Below, one piece after another: positions 32,798-41,467 of a stretch of DNA of 64,000 bases. The notes under the pieces were generated by a model. It worked only from the letters and a program-made list of their open reading frames with translations. It was not told the DNA's origin and ran no database searches. A program made the translations under genes and the position numbers. Every line of letters starts with the position of its first letter. The first letter of the stretch is position 1. This DNA is from DATLGB01 sp963724135 (GTDB lineage: Bacteria > Actinomycetota > Thermoleophilia > Solirubrobacterales > Solirubrobacteraceae). The stretch covers positions 124,001 through 188,000 of the forward strand of contig CAVRTA010000002.1 of assembly GCA_963724135.1 (NCBI GenBank), written 5' to 3'.

Positions 32798-34149
32798 GAA
32801 ACACCGCCATCACCATCCTGTTCGCTCTCGCCTGCCTCGCCGCGCCGTCATCCGCGAGCGCCGGCAACGGCGTCACCCGTGCGGTCGAGCGGACGCTCGA
32901 CGCCGTCCGGGCGCAGAACGTCGGCACACCGAACGCCGGCCGGCTCTACGCCATGGTCACCGTCGCGATGTACGACGCTGTCAACGGCATCGACCGCGCC
33001 CACCGGCACGGGCGCACGCACGCTCTGGTGGCGCCGGATGGCGCACCCGCAAAAGGCGACCGCGACGTCGCCGCCGCGGCGGCAGGGCACGCCGTGCTTC
33101 GGGGCGTGCTCCGCTCCGACCAGCCGCCCGTCTCGGACGGAACGCTCGACGCCGCGCTCGCGGACGAGATCGCCGCGGCGGGAGGTCGCGATGACAGGCG
33201 CGTGGCCGCCGGCGCGGACTGGGGCGAGCACGTCGGCGAGCAGGTGCTCGCGCAGCGCTCGGCCGACGGCACGCAAGCGGCGCAGAACGTCGCCGCCTGC
33301 AGCCGCTTCAACGACCCGCTCGCCTGCGAGCCCGGCGAGTTCCACGCGAGCTTCGACGCACGCTGGAGGAACATGAGCCCATTCGGGATCGCCGACGGCT
33401 CGGCGTACGCCTCGCCGCCGCCGCCACCGCTCGACGGGCCGGACTACGCGATCGCCTACGACGACGTCCGCGCGTGCGGCAGCAACTCGCCCGCGCTCGA
33501 TGCGCTGTGCGCCGACCCGACGACGCCCGGCCAGCGCAACGAGATCTCGAGCTTCTGGCTCGCCGAGGGCGGCACGGTGCGCGAGACCGGAACCTGGATG
33601 CAGGCCTCGCTGGCCATCGCCGAGCAGCAGGGCACCGACGAGTCGACCGCGAAGTCCGCTCGGTTGTTCGCGCTCGTCGGGATGGCGGTCGCCGACGCCG
33701 TCAAGGTCTCGTGGGAGGCCAAGGCGACGTACTTCACCTGGCGCCCGTTCCACGCCATCCGCGGGGCGGCCGAAAACTCGAACCCCAGCACTGCCCCTGA
33801 CCCCAACTGGACAACGCGGATCGGCTCGATCGGCAGCTCGCCCGAGTACAACTCCGGCACCTCCACCTTCGCGGGCGCGGCCTCCGCTGCCATCGAGGGG
33901 TTCTACTGCCGGCCGGTCGGCTTCAGCTTCGAGACCGATATGGCCTCGCACGGACCGCGCTCCTACGCGAGCCCGCTGGAAGCCGCCCAGGAGGCCGGAA
34001 GGTCGCGGATCTTCCAGGGGATCCACTTCCAGTTCTCAAACGAGGACGGACGCCGCGCCGGCCGAGGGATCGGCAGCGAGATCGCACGGACCAGGCTGTT
34101 GCCGCTGGACAAGGAGCGCGGCCGTCCCTGCGACCGAGCAGCGGCGTAG
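32794..34149 (+). CDS. Secreted vanadium haloperoxidase/PAP2-family protein with altered active site
   Basis: 451 residues from GTG 32794. Signal peptide ITILFALACLAAPSSASAG. The vanadate/phosphate pocket of this family is formed by K-x6-RP, PSGH and SR-x3-GxH. Here the first (KATYFTWRPFHAIR, near 316) and third (SRIFQGIHF, near 403-411) are intact. The second reads PEYNSGTSTFAG (near 352), with Thr replacing the catalytic acid-base histidine. Codons are clear (AAC TCC GGC ACC). Vanadate or phosphate binding may persist, but halide oxidation or phosphatase chemistry is doubtful. Translationally coupled to the methyltransferase. Confidence 0.85.
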   Translation: MRNTAITILFALACLAAPSSASAGNGVTRAVERTLDAVRAQNVGTPNAGRLYAMVTVAMYDAVNGIDRAHRHGRTHALVAPDGAPAKGDRDVAAAAAGHAVLRGVLRSDQPPVSDGTLDAALADEIAAAGGRDDRRVAAGADWGEHVGEQVLAQRSADGTQAAQNVAACSRFNDPLACEPGEFHASFDARWRNMSPFGIADGSAYASPPPPPLDGPDYAIAYDDVRACGSNSPALDALCADPTTPGQRNEISSFWLAEGGTVRETGTWMQASLAIAEQQGTDESTAKSARLFALVGMAVADAVKVSWEAKATYFTWRPFHAIRGAAENSNPSTAPDPNWTTRIGSIGSSPEYNSGTSTFAGAASAAIEGFYCRPVGFSFETDMASHGPRSYASPLEAAQEAGRSRIFQGIHFQFSNEDGRRAGRGIGSEIARTRLLPLDKERGRPCDRAAA

Positions 34150-34161
34150 GCTCGGCGCGCC

Positions 34162-34758
34162 ATGCTGCTCTACGACTCCCCGGTGTCCGGGAACTGCTAC
34201 AAGGTCCGGCTGCTGTTCGCCCACCTCGGATTGAGCTACGAGCGGCGCGAGATGGGCGTCGTCGACCGCTCCGACCGCGCCGAGGTCCTGGGTCACCTCA
34301 ACCCGCAACTGCGCCTCCCGACGCTCGTGCTCGACGACGGGCGCCCGCTGGCCGAATCCGACGCCATCCTGTGGTACTTCGCCGACGGCACGCAGTACCT
34401 GCCCGGCGATCCCTACGAGCGGGCGCAGGTGTTCCAGTGGCTGCTGTTCGAGCAGAGCTCGTCCATGCCCAACATCGCCGTGATGCGGTTCTGGCTCAGG
34501 TGGGCGCCGGAGAAGCCGGGGGAGGCGGAGATGGAGCCCAGGCGCCGGGCCGGCTACGCGGCACTCGACACGATGGAGAGCCACCTCGCCTCGCGCGAGT
34601 TCTTCGTCGGCGAGCGCTACTCGATCGCCGACATCGCGCTCTACGGCTACACCCACGTGGCCGAGGAGGGCTCGTTCTCGCTCGACGGCCACCCCGCGGT
34701 CGGCGCGTGGCTGGAGCGCGTCCGCGCGCAGCCGGGGCACGTCCCGATCACCGCCTGA
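34162..34758 (+). CDS. Glutathione S-transferase-like protein
   Basis: 198 residues. The N-terminal thioredoxin fold (LLYDSPVSGNCYKVRLLFAHLGLSYERREMGVVDRSDR, HLNPQLRLPTLVLDDGRPLAESDAILWYFADG) has the conserved cis-Pro and ES-D motif. The all-helical C-terminal domain includes YSIADIALYGYTHVAEEG. Actinobacteria mostly use mycothiol, so the thiol partner is uncertain. Lies 12 bp after the haloperoxidase-like gene and may be cotranscribed with it. Confidence 0.9.
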   Translation: MLLYDSPVSGNCYKVRLLFAHLGLSYERREMGVVDRSDRAEVLGHLNPQLRLPTLVLDDGRPLAESDAILWYFADGTQYLPGDPYERAQVFQWLLFEQSSSMPNIAVMRFWLRWAPEKPGEAEMEPRRRAGYAALDTMESHLASREFFVGERYSIADIALYGYTHVAEEGSFSLDGHPAVGAWLERVRAQPGHVPITA

Positions 34759-34807
34759 GCGGCGGCGCGGCGCCGACCCCGGCGGCGTCGTGCGAGATGA
34801 TGCGCGC

Positions 34808-35341
34808 ATGAGGCCGATGACGCTGGTGCTCGCAGTCGCTGTCCTGCTCGTCGCCGGCTGCGGCGGCGACGAGCCGGAAGTCGAGTCTCCGGCGCCGGTG
34901 GCCAGCGCCTCGCCCGAGGTCGACAGGACGGTCACGCCGCAAGCGAAGGGCGAGGCCACCGCGCCGACCGGCACGGGGGACAGGGCGGGCACCGAGATCG
35001 TGCTCGCCGCCTCCGAGTTCGGCGACATGCTCTACGACGCCGACCAGCAGGCGATCTACGTCTTCGAGCGCGACCGCGCCGGGGAGACGACCTGCTTCGG
35101 CGAGTGCGCCGAGGCCTGGCCACCGGTGTACACCAAGGCCGAGCCCGTCGCAGGCGACGGTGTCGTCGCGAAGCTGCTCGGCACCCTCGAACGCGATGAC
35201 GGCCGGATGCAGGTCACCTACGCCGGACGGCCGCTCTACTACTACGCGCACGAAGGGCCTGGCGAGGTGCGCTGCCACAACGTCGACCTCAACGGCGGCC
35301 TGTGGTGGGTGGTGGGTCCGGACGGGGAGCCGCTCGACTGA
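34808..35341 (+). CDS. Lipoprotein with repeated YxFxxD (COG4315-type) domain
   Basis: 177 residues. Lipobox LVLAVAVLLVAGC. After a Pro/Thr-rich linker come two copies of the motif typical of secreted-lipoprotein-15-type domains: LYDADQQAIYVFERDRAGETTCFGECAEAWPPVYT and VTYAGRPLYYYAHE ... NGGLWWVVGPDGEPL. Such domains have been proposed to bind redox cofactors or metals at the cell surface, but no activity is established. Start chosen at ATG 34808 so that the lipobox follows directly. Confidence 0.85.
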   Translation: MRPMTLVLAVAVLLVAGCGGDEPEVESPAPVASASPEVDRTVTPQAKGEATAPTGTGDRAGTEIVLAASEFGDMLYDADQQAIYVFERDRAGETTCFGECAEAWPPVYTKAEPVAGDGVVAKLLGTLERDDGRMQVTYAGRPLYYYAHEGPGEVRCHNVDLNGGLWWVVGPDGEPLD

Positions 35342-35350
35342 GCGGCTCCC
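35325..35350. terminator. Hairpin overlapping the lipoprotein stop codon
   Basis: Perfect 11-bp stem GGGAGCCGCTC / GAGCGGCTCCC with a 4-nt loop that contains part of the stop codon. It separates convergent lipoprotein genes (34808-35341 and 35393-36127). No T-tract. Confidence 0.6.
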
Positions 35351-35392
35351 GCCGGATCGCTGCCGTGTCGGCGCCGGCGTCCGTTGACCGTC

Positions 35393-36127
35393 TCAGCCGA
35401 GCTGAAGCGAGTCCATGACGGCCTGCATCTGTCCGAGCACGTTGTCGAACTGGTCCGGCGGAGCGGCGAACTGCTCGATGATCACCTGCTCGCCGCCGAC
35501 GTCCAGCGCCGTGTAGCGCACGCTGTCTCCGACCAGGTAGACGACGGGCTCGTCGCCGTCGAAGAAGACGGGGACGCAGTCACGCGACGTCTCAACGCAC
35601 TCGGTGGGCATCCGCTTCGGTGCCGTATCGGCGGTCACCGTGATCGCACGGCCTGTCACTCCGCCAACGGTGACCTCCTCCGGCGCCTGCGCCTTCAGGC
35701 GCGGATGCTTCGCCAGCCACTCGATGAAGTCGTCCGGCGCCGGCTGTGCGTCGTCGATCGTCCGCGCGCCGAGCTTCGGATCGGCCACGTCGGAGATGTG
35801 CAGGAACGCGAGCGTGTTGATCGCCACCTCGTCTCCGGCCAGGAGCTCGAGCGCCACGCTCTCGGCGGTGTCACCGGCGCCGCTGACCCGCCAGGTCTGG
35901 TCCTCGGGGATCTCGAGCGTGACCGTGGGCTCGAAGACGGTGGTGCTGTAGCGCCCCGCGGAGACGCTCGTGTTGGTGGCCTTCGGCAGCGGGCTGGCCG
36001 CTGCGGACTCGGGCGTTGGCGTCGGGGTGGCCGCGCGCTCGCCGTTGCTGTTGTCGCTGTCCGAACCGCAGGCGCTCACCAGGAGGGCGACGGTCAGCAG
36101 CATGGTGGTGGTGGTGGTGGTTCGCAT
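35393..36127 (-). CDS. Lipoprotein of unknown function
   Basis: 244 residues from ATG 36127, with GGGAG upstream. It begins with six consecutive Thr codons, then the lipobox TVALLVSAC, then a Ser/Pro/Thr linker. The folded part (YSTTVFEPTVTLEIPEDQTWRVSG ... GGVTGRAITVTADTAPKRMPTECVETSRDC ... VRYTALDVGGEQVIIEQFAAPPDQFDNVLGQMQAVMDSL) resembles small periplasmic lipoproteins that often sit next to membrane-anchored SARP or cyclase genes. Divergent from the SARP-cyclase fusion, it could be its sensed partner (inference). Confidence 0.75.
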   Translation of the reverse strand: MRTTTTTTMLLTVALLVSACGSDSDNSNGERAATPTPTPESAAASPLPKATNTSVSAGRYSTTVFEPTVTLEIPEDQTWRVSGAGDTAESVALELLAGDEVAINTLAFLHISDVADPKLGARTIDDAQPAPDDFIEWLAKHPRLKAQAPEEVTVGGVTGRAITVTADTAPKRMPTECVETSRDCVPVFFDGDEPVVYLVGDSVRYTALDVGGEQVIIEQFAAPPDQFDNVLGQMQAVMDSLQLG

Positions 36128-36199
36128 GAACGGCACGCTCCCAGGCGGCGTAAAACGGGTGGCAAATGAGCCTGCGAGGGCTGATAGCGTCGCAAAAGC

Positions 36200-38452
36200 G
36201 TGGACTTTCGCGTCCTTGGCCCGGTGGCGCTCGTCGACGGTGAGCAGGTGCGACTCGGCGGCAACCAGCAGCGCGCTCTCCTCGCCCTGCTCGTGCTGCA
36301 CCACGGCGAGGCGATGGGCGTCGACAGGATCGTCGACCACCTCTGGGGTGAGCGCCCGCCCCCGACGGCGGTCAAGACGGTCCAGGTCTACGTCTCGCGG
36401 CTGCGCAAGCTTCTGGGACAGGAGCGATTGGAGCGCGACGACCGCCGCTACCGGCTCGTCGCGTCCCCCGACGAGATCGACGCGGTTCGATTCGAGGCGC
36501 AGGTGGCCGCGGCTCGAGCAACCGACGATCTCGAGGAGGCGGTCGCGCGGTTCACGGCCGCCGACGATCTGTGGTACGGGCTGGCGCTCGCGGACATCGA
36601 CATGCCTTGGGCGATCGCCGAGGCGACCCGACTGGAGGAGGCGCGCGTCGCCGCCCACGAGGATCGCATCGACGCGCTCCTGGAGCTCGGACGCCACCAC
36701 GGCCTCGCCGGTGAGCTCGAGGGGCTCTGCCAGGCGCACCCCTTGCGCGAGCGACTGGTTGCGCAGCGGATGCTCGCGCTCTATCGCTCCGACCGCCAGG
36801 CGGAGGCGCTCGCCGCCTACCGCATCGCGCGCGAGCGGCTCGTCGAGGAACTGGGCCTGGAGCCTTCGCGCGCACTGCGCGAGCTCGAGAGCCGCATCCT
36901 CAACCAGGATCCCGAGCTCGATGTGTCGCCCGCGGCGTCGCGCATCGAGTCGCGGCCCGCCGACGAGGCGGTCGCGCGCGCCTACGCGATGCTCTTCAGC
37001 GACATCCAGGGGTCGACCCGGATGGCGCGGGCCCTGGGGGAGGACTGGCCGGCGGTGCTGACGACGCATCGCGCGCACATGCGCGCGGCCATCGCAGACG
37101 CCGGCGGCACGATCAACGCGACCGAAGGCGACTCCTTCTTCGCCACCTTCCCCGACTCCGCCAGCGCAGCACGCGCGGCGACCGCGGCCCAGCGATCCGC
37201 GCGCGCCCATACCGGGCCGGGCGCGCCGCTGCTGGTGCGGATGGGCATCCACCTGGGCATCGCGCGCCACACCGACGGGCATCTGGTCGGCATCGAGGTG
37301 CACCGCGCGGCGCGGATCGCCTTCGCCGCCCACGGCGGACAGGTGCTGGTCAGCGCTGCCGTCGAGCAGGCGCTGGGCGGAGAGCCCGAGTGCGAGGACC
37401 TCGGATCGCATCGTCTCCGGGACTTCGACGGCCCCGAGCAGCTCTTCCACCTGCGCGTGGACGAGCGCCACGCGAGCGACTTCCCACCGCCACGGGTGGA
37501 GGAGCCGGAGGGGCTGCGCCGCCGCGAGCTGATCGCGGGCGCGGTCGCGCTCTCGGCACTCGCGGGGCTGGGGGTGGCGCTTGCCACTCGCGACGACGAC
37601 GGCGTGCCCCCCGGGCCGAACACCGCGATCGCGATCGATCCCGAGTCGCTCGAGGTCACGGCCCGCGTGCGCGTCGGTGACTCACCGGTCGCCGTGGTCG
37701 CTGCGGTCGGCGGTGCGTGGGTCGTCAACGGCAACGACGAGACGCTGACGCTGATCGATGCGGCGCGCGGCGAGGTCGTCCGCACCATCGCGATCCCCGG
37801 CGCGCCGAGCGACATCGCCGCCGCTGGCGGTGAGCTGTGGCTGCTGACGCGCCGGCCTGACCTCGTCCGCATCGACCCTGTCTCCGCGCGCGTGGCTGAG
37901 CGGGTGCCGCTGGAACGCCCGCGCAGGCTGGCGCCGGCGCGGGCTTTCTCCCGAGGTTGGATAGCGGCCTTCGACCGCGAGGTGTGGGCCTCCGACGGGG
38001 TCTGGCTGTGGCGCCTGGAAGCCGGCCCGCCGAGATCGATCGAGCGGCACGCCGCGCCGGCCCTTGGCCCGCTCACGGTTGGCGCATCGGTGTGGATCGG
38101 CAGTGCCGTCGAGCTCGATCGCCGCACGATGGCCGTGCGGCGGCGGATCGGTCTCGGCGACCGTGCGCAGGACATCACCATCGGTCACGGTGCGGTCTGG
38201 ATCGCCGACCCCACGCGCGACAGCGTCATCCGGCTCGATCCGGTGACCGGTAGGAGCACGGCCGTCGAGCCCGTGGGCGGGGTGCCGAGTGCGCTCGCGG
38301 TCGATGACCGCGCGGTGTGGGCGTCGGTCGAGTCCGGTCAGGTGGTGCGGCTCGACCCGGCGACCGGCGCCGCGACCGGTCGCGCCGAGGTCGGCGGGAC
38401 GCCGAGCGGTGTCGCCAGTGCCGAGGGACGGGTATGGGTGGCCGCGGCCTGA
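36200..38452 (+). CDS. SARP-class III cyclase-beta-propeller fusion regulator
   Basis: 750 residues from GTG 36200, probably leaderless. SARP winged helix (1-95) and BTAD (to about 245), then a class III nucleotide cyclase domain (about 262-420). The cyclase keeps both metal aspartates (FSDIQGST, EGDSFFATF). The usual transition-state Asn is His (GIEVHRAARI instead of VNxAAR), so catalysis is questionable and it may be a nucleotide sensor. A hydrophobic span (ELIAGAVALSALAGLGVALA, near 440-460) leads to an NHL/YVTN-like propeller (AIDPESLEVTARVRVG, GAWVVNGNDETLTLID), presumably outside the membrane. The next gene, a binding-protein lipoprotein, overlaps its end by 19 bp. Confidence 0.88.
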   Translation: MDFRVLGPVALVDGEQVRLGGNQQRALLALLVLHHGEAMGVDRIVDHLWGERPPPTAVKTVQVYVSRLRKLLGQERLERDDRRYRLVASPDEIDAVRFEAQVAAARATDDLEEAVARFTAADDLWYGLALADIDMPWAIAEATRLEEARVAAHEDRIDALLELGRHHGLAGELEGLCQAHPLRERLVAQRMLALYRSDRQAEALAAYRIARERLVEELGLEPSRALRELESRILNQDPELDVSPAASRIESRPADEAVARAYAMLFSDIQGSTRMARALGEDWPAVLTTHRAHMRAAIADAGGTINATEGDSFFATFPDSASAARAATAAQRSARAHTGPGAPLLVRMGIHLGIARHTDGHLVGIEVHRAARIAFAAHGGQVLVSAAVEQALGGEPECEDLGSHRLRDFDGPEQLFHLRVDERHASDFPPPRVEEPEGLRRRELIAGAVALSALAGLGVALATRDDDGVPPGPNTAIAIDPESLEVTARVRVGDSPVAVVAAVGGAWVVNGNDETLTLIDAARGEVVRTIAIPGAPSDIAAAGGELWLLTRRPDLVRIDPVSARVAERVPLERPRRLAPARAFSRGWIAAFDREVWASDGVWLWRLEAGPPRSIERHAAPALGPLTVGASVWIGSAVELDRRTMAVRRRIGLGDRAQDITIGHGAVWIADPTRDSVIRLDPVTGRSTAVEPVGGVPSALAVDDRAVWASVESGQVVRLDPATGAATGRAEVGGTPSGVASAEGRVWVAAA

Positions 38453-39669
38453 CGGCCGCTGTCGTCGTCGGCGCCACCGCGCTCGCGGCGTGCGGCGGCG
38501 ACGCCCCGACCGTCGAAGCGCTGCCGCGAGCAGTCTGCGCGCCGATCATCACCGCCTCCGGCGCCGAGCCCGATCTGCTCGTCGTCGCCGACATGCCCCG
38601 ACGGGGTCGGGCGGGAGTCGCGGGTGTCGCGAACTCAGAGGCCGTGCGGCTGGCGCTGGAAGCGCATGACTTTCGGGCCGGCGCGCATGTGATCGGCTTT
38701 CAGGAGTGCGACGACTCGACCGCGGCCGCGGGCGGCTACGACCAGAAGCGCTGCGCGACCAACGGCAGCACCTACGCCGGCAATGCGGCGGTCGTCGGAG
38801 TCATCGGCCCCCTGCACTCGCTGTGCGCCAAGCGCATGGTGCCCGAGGCGAGCCGGGCCGGGCTGGCGGTCATCTCGCCCTCTGCGACTCTGACGTCGCT
38901 GACGGCGGTCGCCGCCGGAGCCTCGCCGCAGGAGACACTCGCCCTGTATCCGACCGGGCAGCGCACGTTCTTTCGCGTCGCCCCGCCGGACTCCGAGCAG
39001 GCAGGGGTGGCCGTCGCGTTGCTGCGGCGCCTCGGCGTCGAGCGCCTGTTCGTCGCCGGCGAGCCCACGGAGTACGGGGCGTCGAACCTCGCAGCCGTGC
39101 GCGCGGACGCCACGCGGGCGGGCATCGACGTGCTCGCTTCGGAGACCTGGAATCTCCGTGGGGCGCGCGTGGGCCGGCTGGTGCGCCGTGCCCGCGCGGC
39201 GGGCGCCGATGGAGCTCACCTCAGCGGCGCATGGCAGAACGGCGGCGCCCAGCTCGCGACAGCGCTCCGCGCGGAGATGGGCGCGGACTTCCCGCTGGTG
39301 GGCACCGACGGCTTCGTCCTCGGCCTCCCGCCGGCGGTGTCCCGGGCCGCCGACGGCATGTGGGTCACCGTCGCCGGGTTGCCGCCCCGGCGGCTTCCGC
39401 CCGCGGGCCGGGAGGTCGTTCGCGCCGTGGGCACCGGTCCGCCACCGACCCTCGGCTCGCCGTATGCCGCCGCCGCCACCGAGCTGCTGGTCCGCGCCAT
39501 CGCCGGCTCCGACGGGACGCGCGGCGACGTGGTGCGCGAGCTGCGCCGCGTGCAGGTGAGCGACGGCCCGGTCGGGCCGCTGCGGTTCGACGCGAACGGG
39601 GACCCGATCCCGCGCCACGTCTTCCTGTATCGCATGCGCGACGGTGCCGTCCTCCCGGAGGGCGACTAG
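38434..39669 (+). CDS. Substrate-binding lipoprotein (type 1 periplasmic binding protein)
   Basis: 411 residues from ATG 38434, with GAGGGA upstream, overlapping the SARP-cyclase gene by 19 bp. Lipobox VVVGATALAAC. Two-lobed Leu/Ile/Val-type fold: RCATNGSTYAGNAAVVGVIGPLHSLCAKRMVPEASRAGLAVISPSATLTSL, FFRVAPPDSEQAGVAVALLRRLGVERLFVAGEPTEYGASNL and the C-terminal TELLVRAIAGSDGTR segment. No ABC permease or ATPase is encoded nearby. It therefore probably delivers a ligand signal to the propeller of the fused upstream regulator rather than to a transporter (inference). Confidence 0.85.
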   Translation: MGGRGLTAAVVVGATALAACGGDAPTVEALPRAVCAPIITASGAEPDLLVVADMPRRGRAGVAGVANSEAVRLALEAHDFRAGAHVIGFQECDDSTAAAGGYDQKRCATNGSTYAGNAAVVGVIGPLHSLCAKRMVPEASRAGLAVISPSATLTSLTAVAAGASPQETLALYPTGQRTFFRVAPPDSEQAGVAVALLRRLGVERLFVAGEPTEYGASNLAAVRADATRAGIDVLASETWNLRGARVGRLVRRARAAGADGAHLSGAWQNGGAQLATALRAEMGADFPLVGTDGFVLGLPPAVSRAADGMWVTVAGLPPRRLPPAGREVVRAVGTGPPPTLGSPYAAAATELLVRAIAGSDGTRGDVVRELRRVQVSDGPVGPLRFDANGDPIPRHVFLYRMRDGAVLPEGD

Positions 39670-39682
39670 CAGGCCACCGGCG

Positions 39683-41251
39683 TCAGCGGATCCGAGCCTC
39701 GTCGAGGTCGAGGTCGCGTTGGAGGGTGAGCAGGAGCTCACCGCTGATCTCACCGCGCCGCCGCAGCTCGTCGAGCTCGCGGCGCTGCGCGTCGAGCGTC
39801 TCCGACCACAGGTCGCGCAGTGCACCGCGGCTTGCGTCGAGGTCCTCCCTCTGGGCTTCGTCCTCGTCACGAGCGAAGCGCTCGATCCGCAGCTCGTAGC
39901 GGCGCCGCACGTGCTCGAGCACGTGCTCGGGCACCTGGCGCTCCGCGGCAGCTTGCTCCGCGCGGCTGAGAGCCGCCTCGGCGAGCGCCGCCCTGGCCTC
40001 GCGCTCGCGTTCCTCGAGGTCCTCCTGACCGGCGAGTCCGAGCGCCCGCACGAGCGGCCCCAGCAACAGCGCCGGACCCACGAGGAGCACGACGATGGCG
40101 GCGAACGACACGGCGATCAGCGTGTTGCGCTCGGGGAAGTCCGCACCGGCCACCGAGGCCGGGATGCTGAGCGCGGCCGCGACCGATACCGCGCCGCGCA
40201 GACCACCGAAGCCGAGCACGAGCCGTTCGCGCGCGCCGATGAGAGGTCCCAGCCGCTGTCTCGTCGGGTACAGCAGGCGGGCGGCGTAGGGGAGGCTGAA
40301 GATCCATGCGAGCCGCGTCCCCACAGCCACCACCACCACGAGCGCCGTGATGCCGGCGAGCTCGAGCGCCGGGCGTGTCGCGGGATCGGCGACCACCTGC
40401 CCGAAGGCGAGTCCGACGAGCAGGAACAGCATGGACTCGGCCAGGAACTGCGCCACGCCCCAGAACGAGCCTCCTCCGATCCGGGTCGCTGGGGAGGAGA
40501 CGTCGGTTGCGCGGCCCATCACGAAGCCCGCGGCCACGGTCGCGAGGACGCCCGAAACGTGGATGACCTCCGCCAGCACGAACGCGCCGAACGCGAGCAG
40601 GACGGTGATTGCCGCCTCGAGCTCGACGGCGTCGACCCGGCGCAGCAGCCGTGCCGTCGCCCACCCCAGTGCGGCGCCGATCGCCGCGCCGCTGAGGGCG
40701 ACCAGCACGAACTCGCCGATCGCGGGGCCGAGTGCGAACGACCCTCCGACGGTGCCGATGGCGATCCGCAGAACGGTCAGCGCCGTGCCGTCGTTGACGA
40801 GGCTCTCGCCCTCGAGGATGGTCGCCAGCCGGCTGGGCGCCCCCGTCGAGCGGATCACCGACGTCGCGGCGACGGGATCCGTCGGCGCCAGCACCGCGCC
40901 GATCACGAACGCCGGCGCCCACGCCACGTCGGCGACCAGATGCAGGGCGACCGCGATCGCCGCCATGGTGGCGAGCACGAGGCCGATGGCGAGGAACCCG
41001 ATCGGGCGGAGGTTCCCGCGCACGCTCTCGAACGCGAACTCGTACGCCGACGGGTACAGGATCGGCGGCAGGAACACCAGGAGGATGAGGTCGGGCTCGA
41101 TCTGGATGTCCGGCGCGAACGGCAGCGCGCCGATCGCGACGCCGCCGACCACGAGCGCCACGGCGTGCGGGATCCCGCGGACGCGGTACGCCACGAGCGC
41201 CAGGAGCACGACGGCGACGAGCAGGCCGGTGAAGAGCTCGACCTCGCGCAT
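39683..41251 (-). CDS. CPA1-type Na+/H+ antiporter
   Basis: 522 residues from ATG 41251 (GTG 41257 in frame). Around twelve membrane spans. The family signatures LLVFLPPILYPSAYEFAFESVRGNLRPI, GAVLAPTDPVAATSVIRSTGAPSRLATILEGESLVNDGTALT (two functional Asp) and LGFGGLRGAVSVAAALSIP are intact. A charged C-terminal cytoplasmic tail of about 110 residues (EDLEEREREARAALAEAALSRAEQ) is probably regulatory. It exchanges Na+ or K+ for H+ across the membrane. Confidence 0.92.
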   Translation of the reverse strand: MREVELFTGLLVAVVLLALVAYRVRGIPHAVALVVGGVAIGALPFAPDIQIEPDLILLVFLPPILYPSAYEFAFESVRGNLRPIGFLAIGLVLATMAAIAVALHLVADVAWAPAFVIGAVLAPTDPVAATSVIRSTGAPSRLATILEGESLVNDGTALTVLRIAIGTVGGSFALGPAIGEFVLVALSGAAIGAALGWATARLLRRVDAVELEAAITVLLAFGAFVLAEVIHVSGVLATVAAGFVMGRATDVSSPATRIGGGSFWGVAQFLAESMLFLLVGLAFGQVVADPATRPALELAGITALVVVVAVGTRLAWIFSLPYAARLLYPTRQRLGPLIGARERLVLGFGGLRGAVSVAAALSIPASVAGADFPERNTLIAVSFAAIVVLLVGPALLLGPLVRALGLAGQEDLEEREREARAALAEAALSRAEQAAAERQVPEHVLEHVRRRYELRIERFARDEDEAQREDLDASRGALRDLWSETLDAQRRELDELRRRGEISGELLLTLQRDLDLDEARIR

Positions 41252-41467
41252 CCTCACCCCCCGCGCGGTTCCAGTACGGCGGCGCGCGCGTCCGTCGGTC
41301 CGCGCACGCGCGCTCGCCTAGCTCGCCACGCGCCGCAGCATGGCGTGATGACGGCCGTGCGCACCGGCGCCCAGCCGGCGGGCGAGGCCCGGTTCAACGA
41401 ACTCGCTTCCGGGAATCCGCCGCTTCGCCATCGATTCGAGTCTACGCCCGCCCCGGCGCGGCGCTGG

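Noticed and set aside
36186..36201. AGCGT twice at 11-bp spacing just before the SARP-cyclase gene
   Set aside because: Only five bases long and overlapping the start codon; too short to claim as a SARP box without comparison.
41318..41431. 37-codon minus-strand ORF between the antiporter and HD-GYP genes
   Set aside because: No ribosome site and no recognisable motif; left as unassigned intergenic DNA.
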